From Bacteroides caecigallinarum (GTDB lineage: Bacteria > Bacteroidota > Bacteroidia > Bacteroidales > Bacteroidaceae): a stretch of 62,584 bases of DNA. Both the position numbers and the translations under genes were made by a program. This document shows, piece after piece, positions 53,452-62,584 of the stretch (its first letter is position 1; each line of letters starts with the position of its first letter). The DNA is taken from positions 1 through 62,584 of the forward strand of contig NZ_JACJLQ010000020.1 of the NCBI RefSeq assembly GCF_016902295.1, read 5' to 3'. The notes under the pieces were generated by a model. The model was not told the origin of the DNA. It searched no databases and saw only the letters and a program-made list of their open reading frames with translations.

Positions 53452-54481
53452 AGAAGCATCACTACTTAAAGACCGATTCGCTTCAGAATACGGTAAAGAC
53501 AGCTTCATGGCATCACTTGGAGGATTCCTTGCCGAATGGTACAACGAAAGCCCTCTGCTGAAAGTACACACTTCAGGCTCTACCGGCACTCCAAAAGAAC
53601 TGTGGGTAGAGAAGGAAAGGATGATGAACAGCGCACGCCTCACCGTTTCATTCCTGGGACTAAAGGCCGGCGACAGCGCATTACTGTGTATGCCCCTCCC
53701 CTACATAGCCGGAAAAATGGTGGTAGTGCGCAGCATAATAGCAGGCCTCAACCTTATGGTGGTTACTCCATGCGGACGCCCGCTACAGAACGTAACAGAA
53801 ATAGCGGACTTCGCAGCCATGATACCGATGCAGGTGTTCAACTCACTGCAACATCCTAAAGACAGAGAGAAACTGATGCAGATTCGTCATCTCATAATCG
53901 GAGGAGGAGCCATAGACAAGAATATGGCAGAGGAACTGAAATCTTTCCCCAACGCAGTATGGAGCACATACGGAATGACAGAAACACTCTCGCACATCGC
54001 ACTCCGCCGACTGAACGGCAGCGATGCGTCGGAATTGTACACACCTTTTGACAATGTATCCCTTAGCCTATCGGATGAAGGAACACTTATCATCTCCGCT
54101 CCTTCCGTAAACCCCGAAACTTTAATCACAAACGATACAGTAGAATTCAACGGCAAAGGTCAGTTCCGAATACTCGGACGCAAGGATAATACCATCAACA
54201 CCGGAGGGGTGAAAGTACAGATAGAACAGGTGGAAGAAAAGCTTAGTCACTACCTGCCGGAAGGTTCGTATATGATTACCTCCGTACCGGACGCAAAGTT
54301 TGGCGAAAAGATAGTAATGTTAATATCACGCGAAATGGATACGGACGGTGCGATAAACAACCTTCCGCATTACTGGCGTCCGAAACACACCATCCTTATC
54401 CCGGAACTTCCGCTTACAGGAACAGGAAAGCCGGACAGAGCTAAGGCTAAGGCTATTGCGGCGGGAATGATTTTCTTATAG
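53408..54481 (+). CDS. menE: o-succinylbenzoate-CoA ligase (MenE)
   Basis: A 357-residue AMP-forming ligase, short for the family, as in Bacteroidetes. It activates o-succinylbenzoate as its CoA thioester for MenB. ANL motifs: HTSGSTGTPKELWV (~54-67, P-loop), YGMTETLSHIA (~192-202) and GRKDNTINTGGVKV (~256-269, hinge). The start MHSNITINGKTY is preceded by part of the DUF3791-like gene. It is separated from menC by the restriction-modification cassette. Confidence 0.93.
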   Translation: MHSNITINGKTYTAEEASLLKDRFASEYGKDSFMASLGGFLAEWYNESPLLKVHTSGSTGTPKELWVEKERMMNSARLTVSFLGLKAGDSALLCMPLPYIAGKMVVVRSIIAGLNLMVVTPCGRPLQNVTEIADFAAMIPMQVFNSLQHPKDREKLMQIRHLIIGGGAIDKNMAEELKSFPNAVWSTYGMTETLSHIALRRLNGSDASELYTPFDNVSLSLSDEGTLIISAPSVNPETLITNDTVEFNGKGQFRILGRKDNTINTGGVKVQIEQVEEKLSHYLPEGSYMITSVPDAKFGEKIVMLISREMDTDGAINNLPHYWRPKHTILIPELPLTGTGKPDRAKAKAIAAGMIFL

Positions 54482-54501
54482 ACAAGACAATAATGTGTAT
54501 T

Positions 54502-54525
54502 TTTTGTCTTATACACAAGACAAAA
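54502..54525. terminator. hairpin after menE
   Basis: TTTTGTCTT / AAGACAAAA, a perfect 9-bp stem with a 6-base loop and T/A flanks. Confidence 0.6.
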
Positions 54526-54625
54526 ACATAACTTATATCACATTTTTTTCCCGAAACATCATTCTATATTCATAATTTACTACCTTTGTTAAAAACCGTT
54601 TTTGTTATAATTAATAATCATTACC

Positions 54626-56767
54626 ATGGAAGAATTTGCATTTCTGCAACCCTTGCTGCTCACTATCGCAGGACTTGTAATAGGAGCGTTACTAAAATCT
54701 TTACTCAAACACAGCCGTTTCCCCTACACGGTAGGATTGTTCGCCATCGGACTGCTGGTGGGAATACTCAACCGTTCCGGGCTATTCCATTCACTTCCGC
54801 AACTTACGGAAGCCGTAGATAGTGTGGCCAATATAAATCCCGACCTTATACTGTATCTTTTCCTCCCTATACTTATATTCGATGCGGCATACGAGCTGAA
54901 TATGCATATCTTCAAAAAAACACTGGCAAACGCCACTCTGCTGGCGGCACCGGGACTTGTCATCTGCATGATACTGACCGGAGTGCTGATGGTAGGTATA
55001 GGACTGACCATACCCGGATATGAAAACTGGACATGGGCATTCGCCCTGATGTTCGGAGCATTGATAAGTGCCACCGACCCTGTGGCTGTAGTCGCCCTGC
55101 TTCACGAGCTGAAGACCAGCAAACGGTTCTCTACATTGGTAGATGCCGAATCGCTGCTTAACGACGGTACGGGTATCGTCTGCTTCATGCTCTTCTTCGG
55201 GGTATATGCCGCTACAGGCGGATCGGACAGCTCTCCCGTTATGGAATTCATAAAGGTAATAAGCATCAGTACCATACTGGGATACTTCCTTGCACGACTT
55301 GTGATATGGTTCATCACACGTATCAACTCCGAAGAGATGATACAGAACAGCGTAATCATTGTATCAGCATACGTCACTTTCATCATATCCCAGTTCTACC
55401 TTGGTGTATCGGGAGTAATTGCCCTTGTAGCATTCGGTCTAACGGTGACATACGTGGGCAAGCCTCGCCTGAAACCGCAGGTAAACAAATTCATGGAACA
55501 TTTCTGGGAACTTGCCACTTACATAGCAAACACGCTTATCTTCATCATCGTAGGTATAGTGATATCCGAGAAAGTGACCTTCTCATGGAGCGCGTTCGGA
55601 GTGCTCATACTGATATATATATTCCTTAACCTGTTCCGCTACGCCATGATTTCGATGCTCTATCCTGTGATGAAAAGAATGGGCTACGGACTTACAAAAC
55701 GTGAATCTGTGATACTGACATGGGGAGGACTCCGCGGCGCGCTTGCAATGACCCTGGCATTGATGGTTTCATATACCGAAGCTATTCCTGAAGATATCAG
55801 AAACCAGATACTGTTCTTCACAGCAGGCATAGTAACCCTTACACTGTGTATAAATGCCACAACAATGCGCTGGCTGCTCAACAAGCTGGGACTGATAAGT
55901 GTACCTTCGGCAAGAGTAAAACTGGAATACAACATCCACAAGCATATCAGGGAAAACTCTGAGAAATATCTGGAAAGGCTGAAAGCCAGAGACCATCTGG
56001 CAGGAGCAAACTGGAGAAAGGTGGAACACTATATGGCATCTTCGCCTGTGGCACCAATAGTAGAGACAAAGGACAAGGATGTTATCTCCGAAATCCGCCT
56101 GAAAGTCCTCGACCGCGAGAAAGCCACCTGCAAAGCCATATACGAAGAAGGTATCATATCGGAAACAGCTTTCCGCCGGTTAATGAACTCGCTGGACGAG
56201 CTTTACGACCACGACGGCAAATATACCCTCGACTTCAGAAACTCAATCTTCAAGTTCTGCGAACGCAGCAGCACAATCAACGCATTGAGGAAGACTCCGG
56301 TCATACACGACTGGATAAGTTTCTATTTCCGCGAGCGCATCACTGTAGTCTATGATTTGGGACGAGGCTTCATCATTCTTCAGAAAGAGGACCTGAAGCT
56401 GATAGACGAGCTGAAAGCGTCAAATCTTCTGGATGACGAGCAGAAAGCTGTCCTGCCGGTACTGAAATCGGAAATTGAGCATAACATAGAGCGAATGGAT
56501 GCCGTAATAAGTGCCATAGCCGACGAGTTCCCGAAAGCCTACGGACACGCGCTTACCCTTAAATCCATCCGTATGCTCCTCAGCAACGAGAAGCGAACCG
56601 TCCGCCAGATGATAAACAACGGAATCATAAGCGAGAAAGATGCCGAGCCTCTGTTAGAGAACATAGAGGAACGTGCGGACGAAGTAAACTCATTCAGTCA
56701 CACCATTCCGGCGTCAATGCTCCGCTGGATGTTTTTCGTAAAGAAGAGAGAGGATTGGAAGAAATGA
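54626..56767 (+). CDS. Na+/H+ antiporter (CPA1/NhaP type)
   Basis: A 713-residue inner-membrane antiporter. About 12 helices fill ~1-430; the ion-binding motif is in GALISATDPVAVVALL (~145-160) followed by SLLNDGTGIV (~180-189), and WGGLRGALAMTLAL (~373-386) is the conserved Arg segment. The C-terminal ~280 residues are a soluble regulatory domain with charged helices. It exchanges Na+ for protons for pH and salt balance. The -7 element TACCTTTG is at 54581-54588. Confidence 0.92.
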   Translation: MEEFAFLQPLLLTIAGLVIGALLKSLLKHSRFPYTVGLFAIGLLVGILNRSGLFHSLPQLTEAVDSVANINPDLILYLFLPILIFDAAYELNMHIFKKTLANATLLAAPGLVICMILTGVLMVGIGLTIPGYENWTWAFALMFGALISATDPVAVVALLHELKTSKRFSTLVDAESLLNDGTGIVCFMLFFGVYAATGGSDSSPVMEFIKVISISTILGYFLARLVIWFITRINSEEMIQNSVIIVSAYVTFIISQFYLGVSGVIALVAFGLTVTYVGKPRLKPQVNKFMEHFWELATYIANTLIFIIVGIVISEKVTFSWSAFGVLILIYIFLNLFRYAMISMLYPVMKRMGYGLTKRESVILTWGGLRGALAMTLALMVSYTEAIPEDIRNQILFFTAGIVTLTLCINATTMRWLLNKLGLISVPSARVKLEYNIHKHIRENSEKYLERLKARDHLAGANWRKVEHYMASSPVAPIVETKDKDVISEIRLKVLDREKATCKAIYEEGIISETAFRRLMNSLDELYDHDGKYTLDFRNSIFKFCERSSTINALRKTPVIHDWISFYFRERITVVYDLGRGFIILQKEDLKLIDELKASNLLDDEQKAVLPVLKSEIEHNIERMDAVISAIADEFPKAYGHALTLKSIRMLLSNEKRTVRQMINNGIISEKDAEPLLENIEERADEVNSFSHTIPASMLRWMFFVKKREDWKK

Positions 56768-56775
56768 CAAAACAT

Positions 56776-56834
56776 ATAATGCCAAACATCCGGGACATTG
56801 ATTGATATTGATGTTCCGGATGTTTGGCATTATA
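56776..56834. terminator. long hairpin terminator
   Basis: ATAATGCCAAACATCC and GGATGTTTGGCATTAT arms extend to a 23-bp stem with one mismatch. It follows the antiporter gene and also faces the convergent thioredoxin-like gene. Confidence 0.85.
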
Positions 56835-56911
56835 ATCTTTAGATGAAATTTAAAAACAGAGATGATTAAAACTTATTTTCCGTTCTTTCTTCAATCAGAA
56901 ATAGATTTATA

Positions 56912-57448
56912 CTATAAATTACGTAAATTTTCAATTATCCGGGAAATATCGCCGACGGCAGGCAGGTTGTTGTCAGTGAAGACGCTCCTCACAACCAGCC
57001 CGCTATCGGCAATATATACTCTTGGAATTCCGGACATGGCAAACAGCTCGTAAACCTGGCGTCCGTCTTGTGCAGAAAACGGTATGCTATAATTGTTTTT
57101 TTCCCAGTAACCGGAAACAGATTCGTAATCCTGTTCCCTGCTCACAGCCAATATGACTATATCTCCGGCATCCGAATACATCTCATAAAGTTTCTGTATC
57201 TCCGGCATTAACTGACGGCAATCAGGACAATCCGTGTTGAAGAACACTATTACGGAAATCTTTCCGGACAAGTCCGATGTGGAAATTTGCCGGCCGTCAT
57301 TTACAGAGACTTCGAATTCCGGCAGGTAATCGCCCACAGAAATCCTGTCCTCTCCCAATACAAGTTTCTCGCGAATACAAGAACTGGCAAGAGACAATAT
57401 CAAGAACAGAAAAGCCGTAAACCTAAGATACCGGGAAAAATACATCAT
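56912..57448 (-). CDS. TlpA/AhpC-like thioredoxin-fold lipoprotein
   Basis: A 178-residue protein: signal with LASSC lipobox (Cys at ~24 of the ATG-started form), then a thioredoxin fold with the redox motif C-P-D-C in FFNTDCPDCRQLMPEIQ (~80-96) and cis-Pro in SGIPRVYIADSGLVV (~142-156). It is anchored in the envelope, where it may reduce or oxidise protein thiols. The frame is open to a TTG at 57472 overlapping the GH20 stop, but the ATG pair at 57448/57445 gives the signal peptide and is preferred. It lies downstream of the GH20 gene on the same strand. Confidence 0.85.
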   Translation of the reverse strand: MMYFSRYLRFTAFLFLILSLASSCIREKLVLGEDRISVGDYLPEFEVSVNDGRQISTSDLSGKISVIVFFNTDCPDCRQLMPEIQKLYEMYSDAGDIVILAVSREQDYESVSGYWEKNNYSIPFSAQDGRQVYELFAMSGIPRVYIADSGLVVRSVFTDNNLPAVGDISRIIENLRNL

Positions 57449-57468
57449 AACAAACGGTCTATGAATTA

Positions 57469-59820
57469 TCAATGAAACATCATTTCAGGCGTAATCTTCT
57501 TGAATGATTCTTCGTCAGACTTTCTGATATTGATGCTTCCGTCATTCCAGTGTGTAGGATAACCTCCGTAAGAGTTACCAAGGAACACCACCTTGAACTC
57601 GTGAAGTCCGGCAGAAAGGGCAACCGATTTGTCAGTAGGACAGAAATGCTTCACCAGTCCACCATTGTCAATAAGTTTCTTGCCGTCAATCCAGACTTCT
57701 TCCAGATCCGATGAGAAGAAATAAACACCGTCGGCAGGTATATCAACATATCCTGTTGCTATAGCAGAATATTGCTTGAAACCTCTCATTGTTTCCTCAG
57801 AAAACTTTCTGTAAGTAGTAAGTTCGCGTGTATCCTTAATGACTTTCTTATCCGCTACTTTCATACCAGATTTTTCCAGTTCCGCCATATTCAGATATGT
57901 TCCGTCAATAACTTCCATATTAAGTCCAGGAGTTTTCTTTTCTACAGTGGCAGCAGGAGAAAGTGTCTGTTTTTCTACTGTCACAGTGCGAACCCTGCTC
58001 ATCTTGTTAGAAGGAAGAACAGAAGCAATCTTCACTGTAGCATTTTCAGTGAAATCAAGCGGTGCATTATAAACTGCAGAGTTGATTGTAGGTTCAGTAC
58101 CATCAAGTGTATAAACCATTTTCACAGGTCTGTTGGTTGTAAATGCCAACGATACATTGTCTGTAAAAGCAACAAAATCACAAGATCCGTTCGGTTGTTC
58201 CGGCATAGGAATATAATAGTTTATTCCATGTCCGTCAAGACGCACGCAAGCATTGTCTATACGTCTGATAAAATCATTATAATCTTTCAGTTCTGTAGCT
58301 GTCCATCCTGTTTCTGCTATGGCTAAAGCACGCGGGAAAGTACGGTATTCCCTTATATCATTTGTATAAAGATATTCACTCCAAACATTGCCCTGAAGAC
58401 CTTTGATAAAGTTTTCCTTACCCATGGCAACAAGTGTATCAGGCACAGGATTATAGCTATATGTCTTTTCCAGTGGAGAGAAACCGCCGATTGCAACAGG
58501 ACCTATTTTACAGTCTCCCTGATAATAGTCAAGATACAGGCCATTTGAGCCAGGAGTCATAATTACATCATGATTTGTCAAAGCTGCAGCAATACCACCT
58601 TCTTCGCCACGCCATGACATGACAGTTGCAGTTGGTGACAGACCTCCTTCAAGGATTTCATCCCATCCGATAATCTTCTTTCCGTATTTGGCTGCAACTT
58701 TTTCCATACGCTGTACAAAATAGCTCTGCAGACGTTCTTCCGCTGTATGGTTCTTGTCGGCAAAGAGTTTTTCGTCACGAATTCTCTTCTGACACAAAGG
58801 ACATGTTTTCCAGCTTGTCTTCGGACACTCGTCACCACCGATATGAAGATATTCGCCAGGGAACAGAGGAGCGACTTCAGCGATAACATCCTCCAGGAAC
58901 TGGAAAGGCAGTTCCTTTCCGGCACACATCACCACATGTTCCACTCCCCAAACTGTACGTGGAGTGATAGGCTGGCCTTTGCACGACAGTTCAGGATAAG
59001 CGGCAATAGCAGCCAATTCATGTCCCGGCAATTCTATTTCAGGAACGACAGTAATAAATCTGTCCGAAGCATATTTCACTATTTCCTTTACTTCTTCCTG
59101 AGTATAGTAACCTCCGTATTCGGTTCCGTCAGCCTCTATTCGTTTTGATGCCACTTCTGCCAGTTTCGGATATTTCTTTATCTCGATTCTCCAACCCTGG
59201 TCTTCTGTGAGATGCCAATGCATACGGTTCATTTTGAAGAGTGCCATTACGTCCAACTGTTTCTTTATCTCATCAACAGTCATGAAATGACGGCATGGAT
59301 CAATCATCAGACCTCTGTATTCGAATTTAGGTTCGTCAGTGATATTCACTGCCTGTGCCACCCAAGGAACGTTCTTCACTACTGCAGGACTTTCAATTTC
59401 TGCCGGAAGCAGCTGCATGAACGACTGCATACCGTAGAACAGTCCCTGAGCTGTCTTAGCCTTTACTACTACCGATTCCGGAGTAACATTAAGTGTATAA
59501 CCCTCATTGTCCATAGTGGCAGAAGGATCCAACTCCAGACGGATACATCCGTTTTCCTTAACCTGAATGTCAAAACCTGTAGCACGGTTGATTTTTGAGA
59601 TGAAATATTCGGCAACAGTCTTTTCTTCCTGACCTGCGGCATGAACAGACATACCGTCTTTCAGTTTGAAACTGCCATTACCTACTTCCAGAGAAAGAGG
59701 CTTTGGTATAATATTTATACCTTCGTTATAAGATTTGATTTCTGTAGCAGAATTTCCGCACGACGCCATAACACCCGCAGTAAATACAGCACAAATTACT
59801 TTCAGATAATTTTTTCTCAT
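57469..59820 (-). CDS. GH20 beta-N-acetylhexosaminidase lipoprotein
   Basis: A 783-residue lipoprotein (lipobox MASC, C21). The GH20 N-terminal domain is ~35-160 and the catalytic barrel ~163-510, with the substrate-assisted pair D330-E331 in HIGGDECPK. Late regions are a chitobiase C-terminal-like domain (~550-620) and a PA14-like domain (~670-775, ATGYVDIPADGVYFFSSDLEEVWIDGKKL). It cleaves terminal GlcNAc/GalNAc from mucin or chitin-type glycans on the cell surface or periplasm. A -7 element TAACTTTG is at 59878-59871. It is followed by a thioredoxin-like gene. Confidence 0.94.
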   Translation of the reverse strand: MRKNYLKVICAVFTAGVMASCGNSATEIKSYNEGINIIPKPLSLEVGNGSFKLKDGMSVHAAGQEEKTVAEYFISKINRATGFDIQVKENGCIRLELDPSATMDNEGYTLNVTPESVVVKAKTAQGLFYGMQSFMQLLPAEIESPAVVKNVPWVAQAVNITDEPKFEYRGLMIDPCRHFMTVDEIKKQLDVMALFKMNRMHWHLTEDQGWRIEIKKYPKLAEVASKRIEADGTEYGGYYTQEEVKEIVKYASDRFITVVPEIELPGHELAAIAAYPELSCKGQPITPRTVWGVEHVVMCAGKELPFQFLEDVIAEVAPLFPGEYLHIGGDECPKTSWKTCPLCQKRIRDEKLFADKNHTAEERLQSYFVQRMEKVAAKYGKKIIGWDEILEGGLSPTATVMSWRGEEGGIAAALTNHDVIMTPGSNGLYLDYYQGDCKIGPVAIGGFSPLEKTYSYNPVPDTLVAMGKENFIKGLQGNVWSEYLYTNDIREYRTFPRALAIAETGWTATELKDYNDFIRRIDNACVRLDGHGINYYIPMPEQPNGSCDFVAFTDNVSLAFTTNRPVKMVYTLDGTEPTINSAVYNAPLDFTENATVKIASVLPSNKMSRVRTVTVEKQTLSPAATVEKKTPGLNMEVIDGTYLNMAELEKSGMKVADKKVIKDTRELTTYRKFSEETMRGFKQYSAIATGYVDIPADGVYFFSSDLEEVWIDGKKLIDNGGLVKHFCPTDKSVALSAGLHEFKVVFLGNSYGGYPTHWNDGSINIRKSDEESFKKITPEMMFH

Positions 59821-59935
59821 AAAGTATCCACTTTTTTTAAGGTTAAAACAATTATTAAAATTCTCTGCTGCAAAGTTATACTATTATTTTGTTCTTTCAG
59901 CATGCCTCCATCTTAACACTTCTTAAAAATCATAA

Positions 59936-60475
59936 TCATACACATTTTTCCCACTCCAGAAGTTTCTTTTTCTTTTCAATTCCCCAATAATAACCACCAA
60001 TACCACCATCCGTACGCAACACTCTATGACAAGGAACAAGTATAGCAACCGGATTTCTTCCTATGGCTGTTCCTACCGCACGCAACGCTCGCGGATTATT
60101 TATAGCCATTGCTATCTCACTGTAAGTAGAGGTTTTTCCAAACGGGATTTCAAGTAAGACTCTCCATACATCTATCTGAAAGTCCGTGCCATACAGATGT
60201 AAAACAATTTCATCAGAAATCGGGCTTTCATCTTTACTGAAAAAGCATAAAGCCAAGTCATGATATTCCTTATGACACTCCCTTTGAAAAGATTTTGCAA
60301 ATCTCTTGCAAAGCAGTTGCAAAGCTTCATCACGCTCATCGGAAAATTCAATGCAGCATATTCCGCGCGAAGTTGATGCCACGAGAATTTCTCCTACCGG
60401 TGTGCTGTAAAATCCGTAATCAATTTTCAGGTTCCGGTATTCACTTTCAGTCATTCTTTCTATTCTGAACTTCAT
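59936..60475 (-). CDS. ogt: methylated-DNA-protein cysteine methyltransferase
   Basis: A 179-residue DNA repair protein that takes the alkyl group from O6-alkylguanine onto its own cysteine. The acceptor is C149 in VPCHRVLR, and the helix-turn-helix LEIPFGKTSTYSEIAMAI (~108-125) and RAVGTAIGRNP (~132-142) are the usual ones. It is a suicide enzyme in the cytoplasm. Length is normal for Ogt. Transcribed alone, divergent from the MutS-family gene. Confidence 0.94.
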   Translation of the reverse strand: MKFRIERMTESEYRNLKIDYGFYSTPVGEILVASTSRGICCIEFSDERDEALQLLCKRFAKSFQRECHKEYHDLALCFFSKDESPISDEIVLHLYGTDFQIDVWRVLLEIPFGKTSTYSEIAMAINNPRALRAVGTAIGRNPVAILVPCHRVLRTDGGIGGYYWGIEKKKKLLEWEKCV

Positions 60476-60584
60476 TTCTTAACCTTGATTTATATTACAT
60501 CACAAAATAAATGAAATCCGCCGCATAAAACAAACAGACTTTCAAATCTTTATTATCTTCGCAGGCAAAACAAAAACAGGAATC

Positions 60585-62387
60585 ATGGGACCACAGGAAT
60601 GGTATAACAACAATCTATCAGAAACAAAACAGAATCTGAACAAGGTAAACAAAACCATATTATATATAAGCATCATAAGAATACTGCTCTTCGTGGGCTG
60701 TATATCGACAGTCATCGCATTATGGAGCTACAGCGCGCAGACAATCATTATTGGAGCCTGCTGCACACTCATCCCTTTTCTTATAATGATTAAGGTACAC
60801 AACCGTTTCTTCTTGCGCAGACAATGGCTGGAAGTTAAGGCTGATATCCTTAGCAAGGAACTAAAGGGGCTGAACAACGACTTTTCGGAGTTCGACGAAG
60901 GCAAGGAATTTGCAGATGCAGAACATCTTTATTCATTCGACCTCGATATCTTCGGTCGCAAATCACTATTCCAGGCTATCAACCGTACATGTACACACAT
61001 AGGAAAAACGACTTTGGCGGGATGGATGGAAAACCATTTGCGCAAAAAAGAAGACATAGAAGAAAGACAGGAGTGTATTAAGGATTTGGCAGAAAGAAAC
61101 GACTTCAGACTGAAATTTGCCATCACCGGACTTATAAACAGAAGTGAAAACAGCGATGACAGCGACATCCGCAAATGGGCAGAAACAGAAAGTTCTCTCA
61201 CCCGATCCATCTGGGCGAAAGCCTTGATATGGCTGGTTCCTTCTGTAAATATAATACTGCTCGCGTGCGGACTGGCAGACATAATTTCCATGTCATGGTT
61301 CGGACTTGCTTTCTCGGTTTTCGTAATATTGAGCTTCAGTGTTATAAAGCGTGCCACAGCACTTCAGGAAGAGTATGGCAAAAAGCTTAAGACTCTAAGC
61401 ACATACGCCCGCCTGATAACACTGGCACAAAACGAGGAATGGAATGCAAAAGGAATAAAGGATATCATAAAGAGACTTGAGATAGACGGCAAATCGCCTG
61501 CCGAAGCTCTTAACGCACTGACAAAAGAACTGGACAGGCTCGACTTGCGCAATAATCAGATTCTGTATGTAATACTTGAAGGAAGTATGTTCTTCCAGTT
61601 GCGCCAGATGATACGTATCGAGGCATGGAAAGACCGGTACGGAAAATACCTGTCCGGATGGCTGGAGACTGTTGGCGAACTGGACGCTCTCTGTTCGCTC
61701 GGAACATTTGCCTATAATCATCCCGGATACCAGTATGCCGAAATCACAGATACTCCGTTCTGCTACGAAGCAGAAGAGTTGGGACATCCGCTTATGCCTG
61801 AAGAACAATGTGTAAAGAATGATGCACTCATTCCGTCAAGACCGTATTTCCTTATCATCACAGGCGCCAACATGGCGGGAAAAAGCACATACCTGAGAAC
61901 AATAGGCGTTAACTATCTGCTGGCATGTATCGGTGCACCATCGTGCTGCAAAAGAATGAAAATCCATCCTGCACAGCTGATAACAAGTCTGCGTACATCG
62001 GACTCACTGAGCGATAACGAATCGTATTTCTTTGCCGAACTAAAACGTCTGAAAAGAATTATAGATATGCTTAACAATGGAGAGGAGCTGTTTATCATCC
62101 TCGATGAAATTCTTAAAGGAACAAACTCTACAGATAAGCAGAAAGGTTCGTTCAGTCTTATACGCCAGTTTATGACTCTAAAGGCAAACGGTATAATTGC
62201 CACTCATGATTTGCTGTTAGGAGAATTAGTCAAGTATTTCCCAAATCAGATAAGGAACTACTGTTTCGAAGCTGAGATAAAAAACAATGAGCTATACTTC
62301 AGTTACAAGATACGTGAAGGTATAGCCCAAAATATGAATGCATGCTTCCTGATGAAGAAGATGGGGATTGTGATAGAGGATAATTAA
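60585..62387 (+). CDS. membrane-associated MutS-family ATPase
   Basis: A 600-residue protein. Residues ~20-72 hold two hydrophobic helices (ILYISIIRILLFVGCISTVIAL, TIIIGACCTLIPFLIMI), absent in MutS itself, with another pair at ~209-247. Residues ~290-410 resemble the MutS lever/clamp helices, and the C-terminal ATPase has Walker A GANMAGKSTY (~428-437) and Walker B LFIILDEILKGTNSTD (~500-515). The mismatch-recognition domains are lacking. A role in mismatch repair is therefore doubtful; a membrane-tethered MutS-like protein of unknown job is more accurate. It is monocistronic. Confidence 0.88.
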   Translation: MGPQEWYNNNLSETKQNLNKVNKTILYISIIRILLFVGCISTVIALWSYSAQTIIIGACCTLIPFLIMIKVHNRFFLRRQWLEVKADILSKELKGLNNDFSEFDEGKEFADAEHLYSFDLDIFGRKSLFQAINRTCTHIGKTTLAGWMENHLRKKEDIEERQECIKDLAERNDFRLKFAITGLINRSENSDDSDIRKWAETESSLTRSIWAKALIWLVPSVNIILLACGLADIISMSWFGLAFSVFVILSFSVIKRATALQEEYGKKLKTLSTYARLITLAQNEEWNAKGIKDIIKRLEIDGKSPAEALNALTKELDRLDLRNNQILYVILEGSMFFQLRQMIRIEAWKDRYGKYLSGWLETVGELDALCSLGTFAYNHPGYQYAEITDTPFCYEAEELGHPLMPEEQCVKNDALIPSRPYFLIITGANMAGKSTYLRTIGVNYLLACIGAPSCCKRMKIHPAQLITSLRTSDSLSDNESYFFAELKRLKRIIDMLNNGEELFIILDEILKGTNSTDKQKGSFSLIRQFMTLKANGIIATHDLLLGELVKYFPNQIRNYCFEAEIKNNELYFSYKIREGIAQNMNACFLMKKMGIVIEDN

Positions 62388-62401
62388 CTATTCTGTAGAT
62401 T

Positions 62402-62578
62402 CCAAAACGAAGTGCAACGTTTTGGTCTTTAAAAGTAGTAGATTCAAGGAGTAAAGTGTTAACTTTGCCTCGTGAATCAAAGAGGAGGCGAGCTCTGCTG
62501 AGGAGCAACTCGACCAAGCAATAGATTCATGTACCACACTGAAATAGTGTAAAGGAGCGAGGCTGTCTGATTTCAGCC
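62402..62578. repeat. cluster of small hairpins after the MutS-family gene
   Basis: Four stem-loops in 180 bp: CCAAAACG/CGTTTTGG (62402-62425), CGAG-TGCT/AGCA-CTCG (62489-62512), ACACT/AGTGT (62536-62550) and GGCTG/CAGCC (62561-62578). The word TAGATTC occurs three times. The first may terminate the gene; the others look like a structured repeat cut by the window end. Confidence 0.5.
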
Positions 62579-62584
62579 CCGCTT

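Noticed and set aside
57449..57472. TTG start of the thioredoxin-like lipoprotein overlapping the GH20 stop
   Set aside because: The added residues would break the signal peptide; two ATG codons lie just inside.

Overview
The window is chromosomal DNA from a member of the Bacteroidales, most like Bacteroides or Phocaeicola. The evidence is the gene content: a GH95 fucosidase, a GH20 hexosaminidase lipoprotein, a GNAT-nitrilase fusion, a single long LptF/G permease, a nucleoside kinase with a TGS-like N-terminus and a complete menaquinone cluster. Several promoters also have the Bacteroidetes form TTTG-N19/20-TAnnTTTG. I did not assign a species. Most of the window is ordinary core genome: short operons on alternating strands, usually separated by strong, often bidirectional hairpin terminators. 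Layout, left to right. 0-11 kb: GNAT-nitrilase fusion, thioesterase, metY, two hypotheticals, rubredoxin, a cysteine-free sirtuin, two FKBP-type isomerases, a Na/Pi symporter and a nucleoside kinase. 11-11.2 kb: two tandem tRNA-Met(CAT) genes on the minus strand. 11.5-17.5 kb: START-like protein, LptF/G permease, ribBA, Bax-inhibitor-1-like protein, a class I aminotransferase and a small 2[4Fe-4S] ferredoxin. 17.6-30 kb: a secreted GH3/beta-lactamase fusion, rplS, a sigma factor, a CYTH protein, a 46-residue membrane protein, prfB, a fatty acyl-CoA ligase, an M20 hydrolase, carbonic anhydrase and the GH95 enzyme. 30-37 kb: a stand-alone AICAR transformylase domain, two outer-membrane barrels, a tiny basic protein, and a minus-strand housekeeping cluster (B3/B4 protein, pgeF, obgE, adk, hpt). 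37-44 kb: nnr, a DUF4831-like protein, a secreted fragment of a GH97 enzyme, a DUF3332-like lipoprotein, a LytS/LytTR pair and an Mpv17-like membrane protein. 44-54.5 kb: the menaquinone pathway (hotdog thioesterase, menF, menD, menB, menC, menE). 54.6-62.4 kb: Na+/H+ antiporter, TlpA-like lipoprotein, GH20 enzyme, DNA alkyl-transferase and a membrane-anchored MutS-family ATPase. The most unusual region is the menaquinone locus. The men genes carry chorismate to o-succinylbenzoyl-CoA and on to the naphthoate ring of menaquinone, and in relatives they normally form one compact operon. Here three kinds of insert break the run. A ~215-bp MITE-like element with imperfect terminal inverted repeats and nested hairpins lies between menF and menD. 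Four copies of a 12-bp palindrome at exact 22-bp spacing lie between menB and menC. A ~3.8-kb cassette lies between menC and menE; it holds a controller, a 5-methylcytosine methyltransferase and a type II restriction endonuclease (apparently NgoBV family), plus gene remnants. The cassette ends with a DUF3791-like ORF running into the menE start, so menE now sits behind a new promoter. Other points worth a second look are the GH97 fragment with its own signal peptide, the zinc-site-less sirtuin and the recurring CGGCCG-centred palindromes. I found no CRISPR array, rRNA, transposase or prophage.
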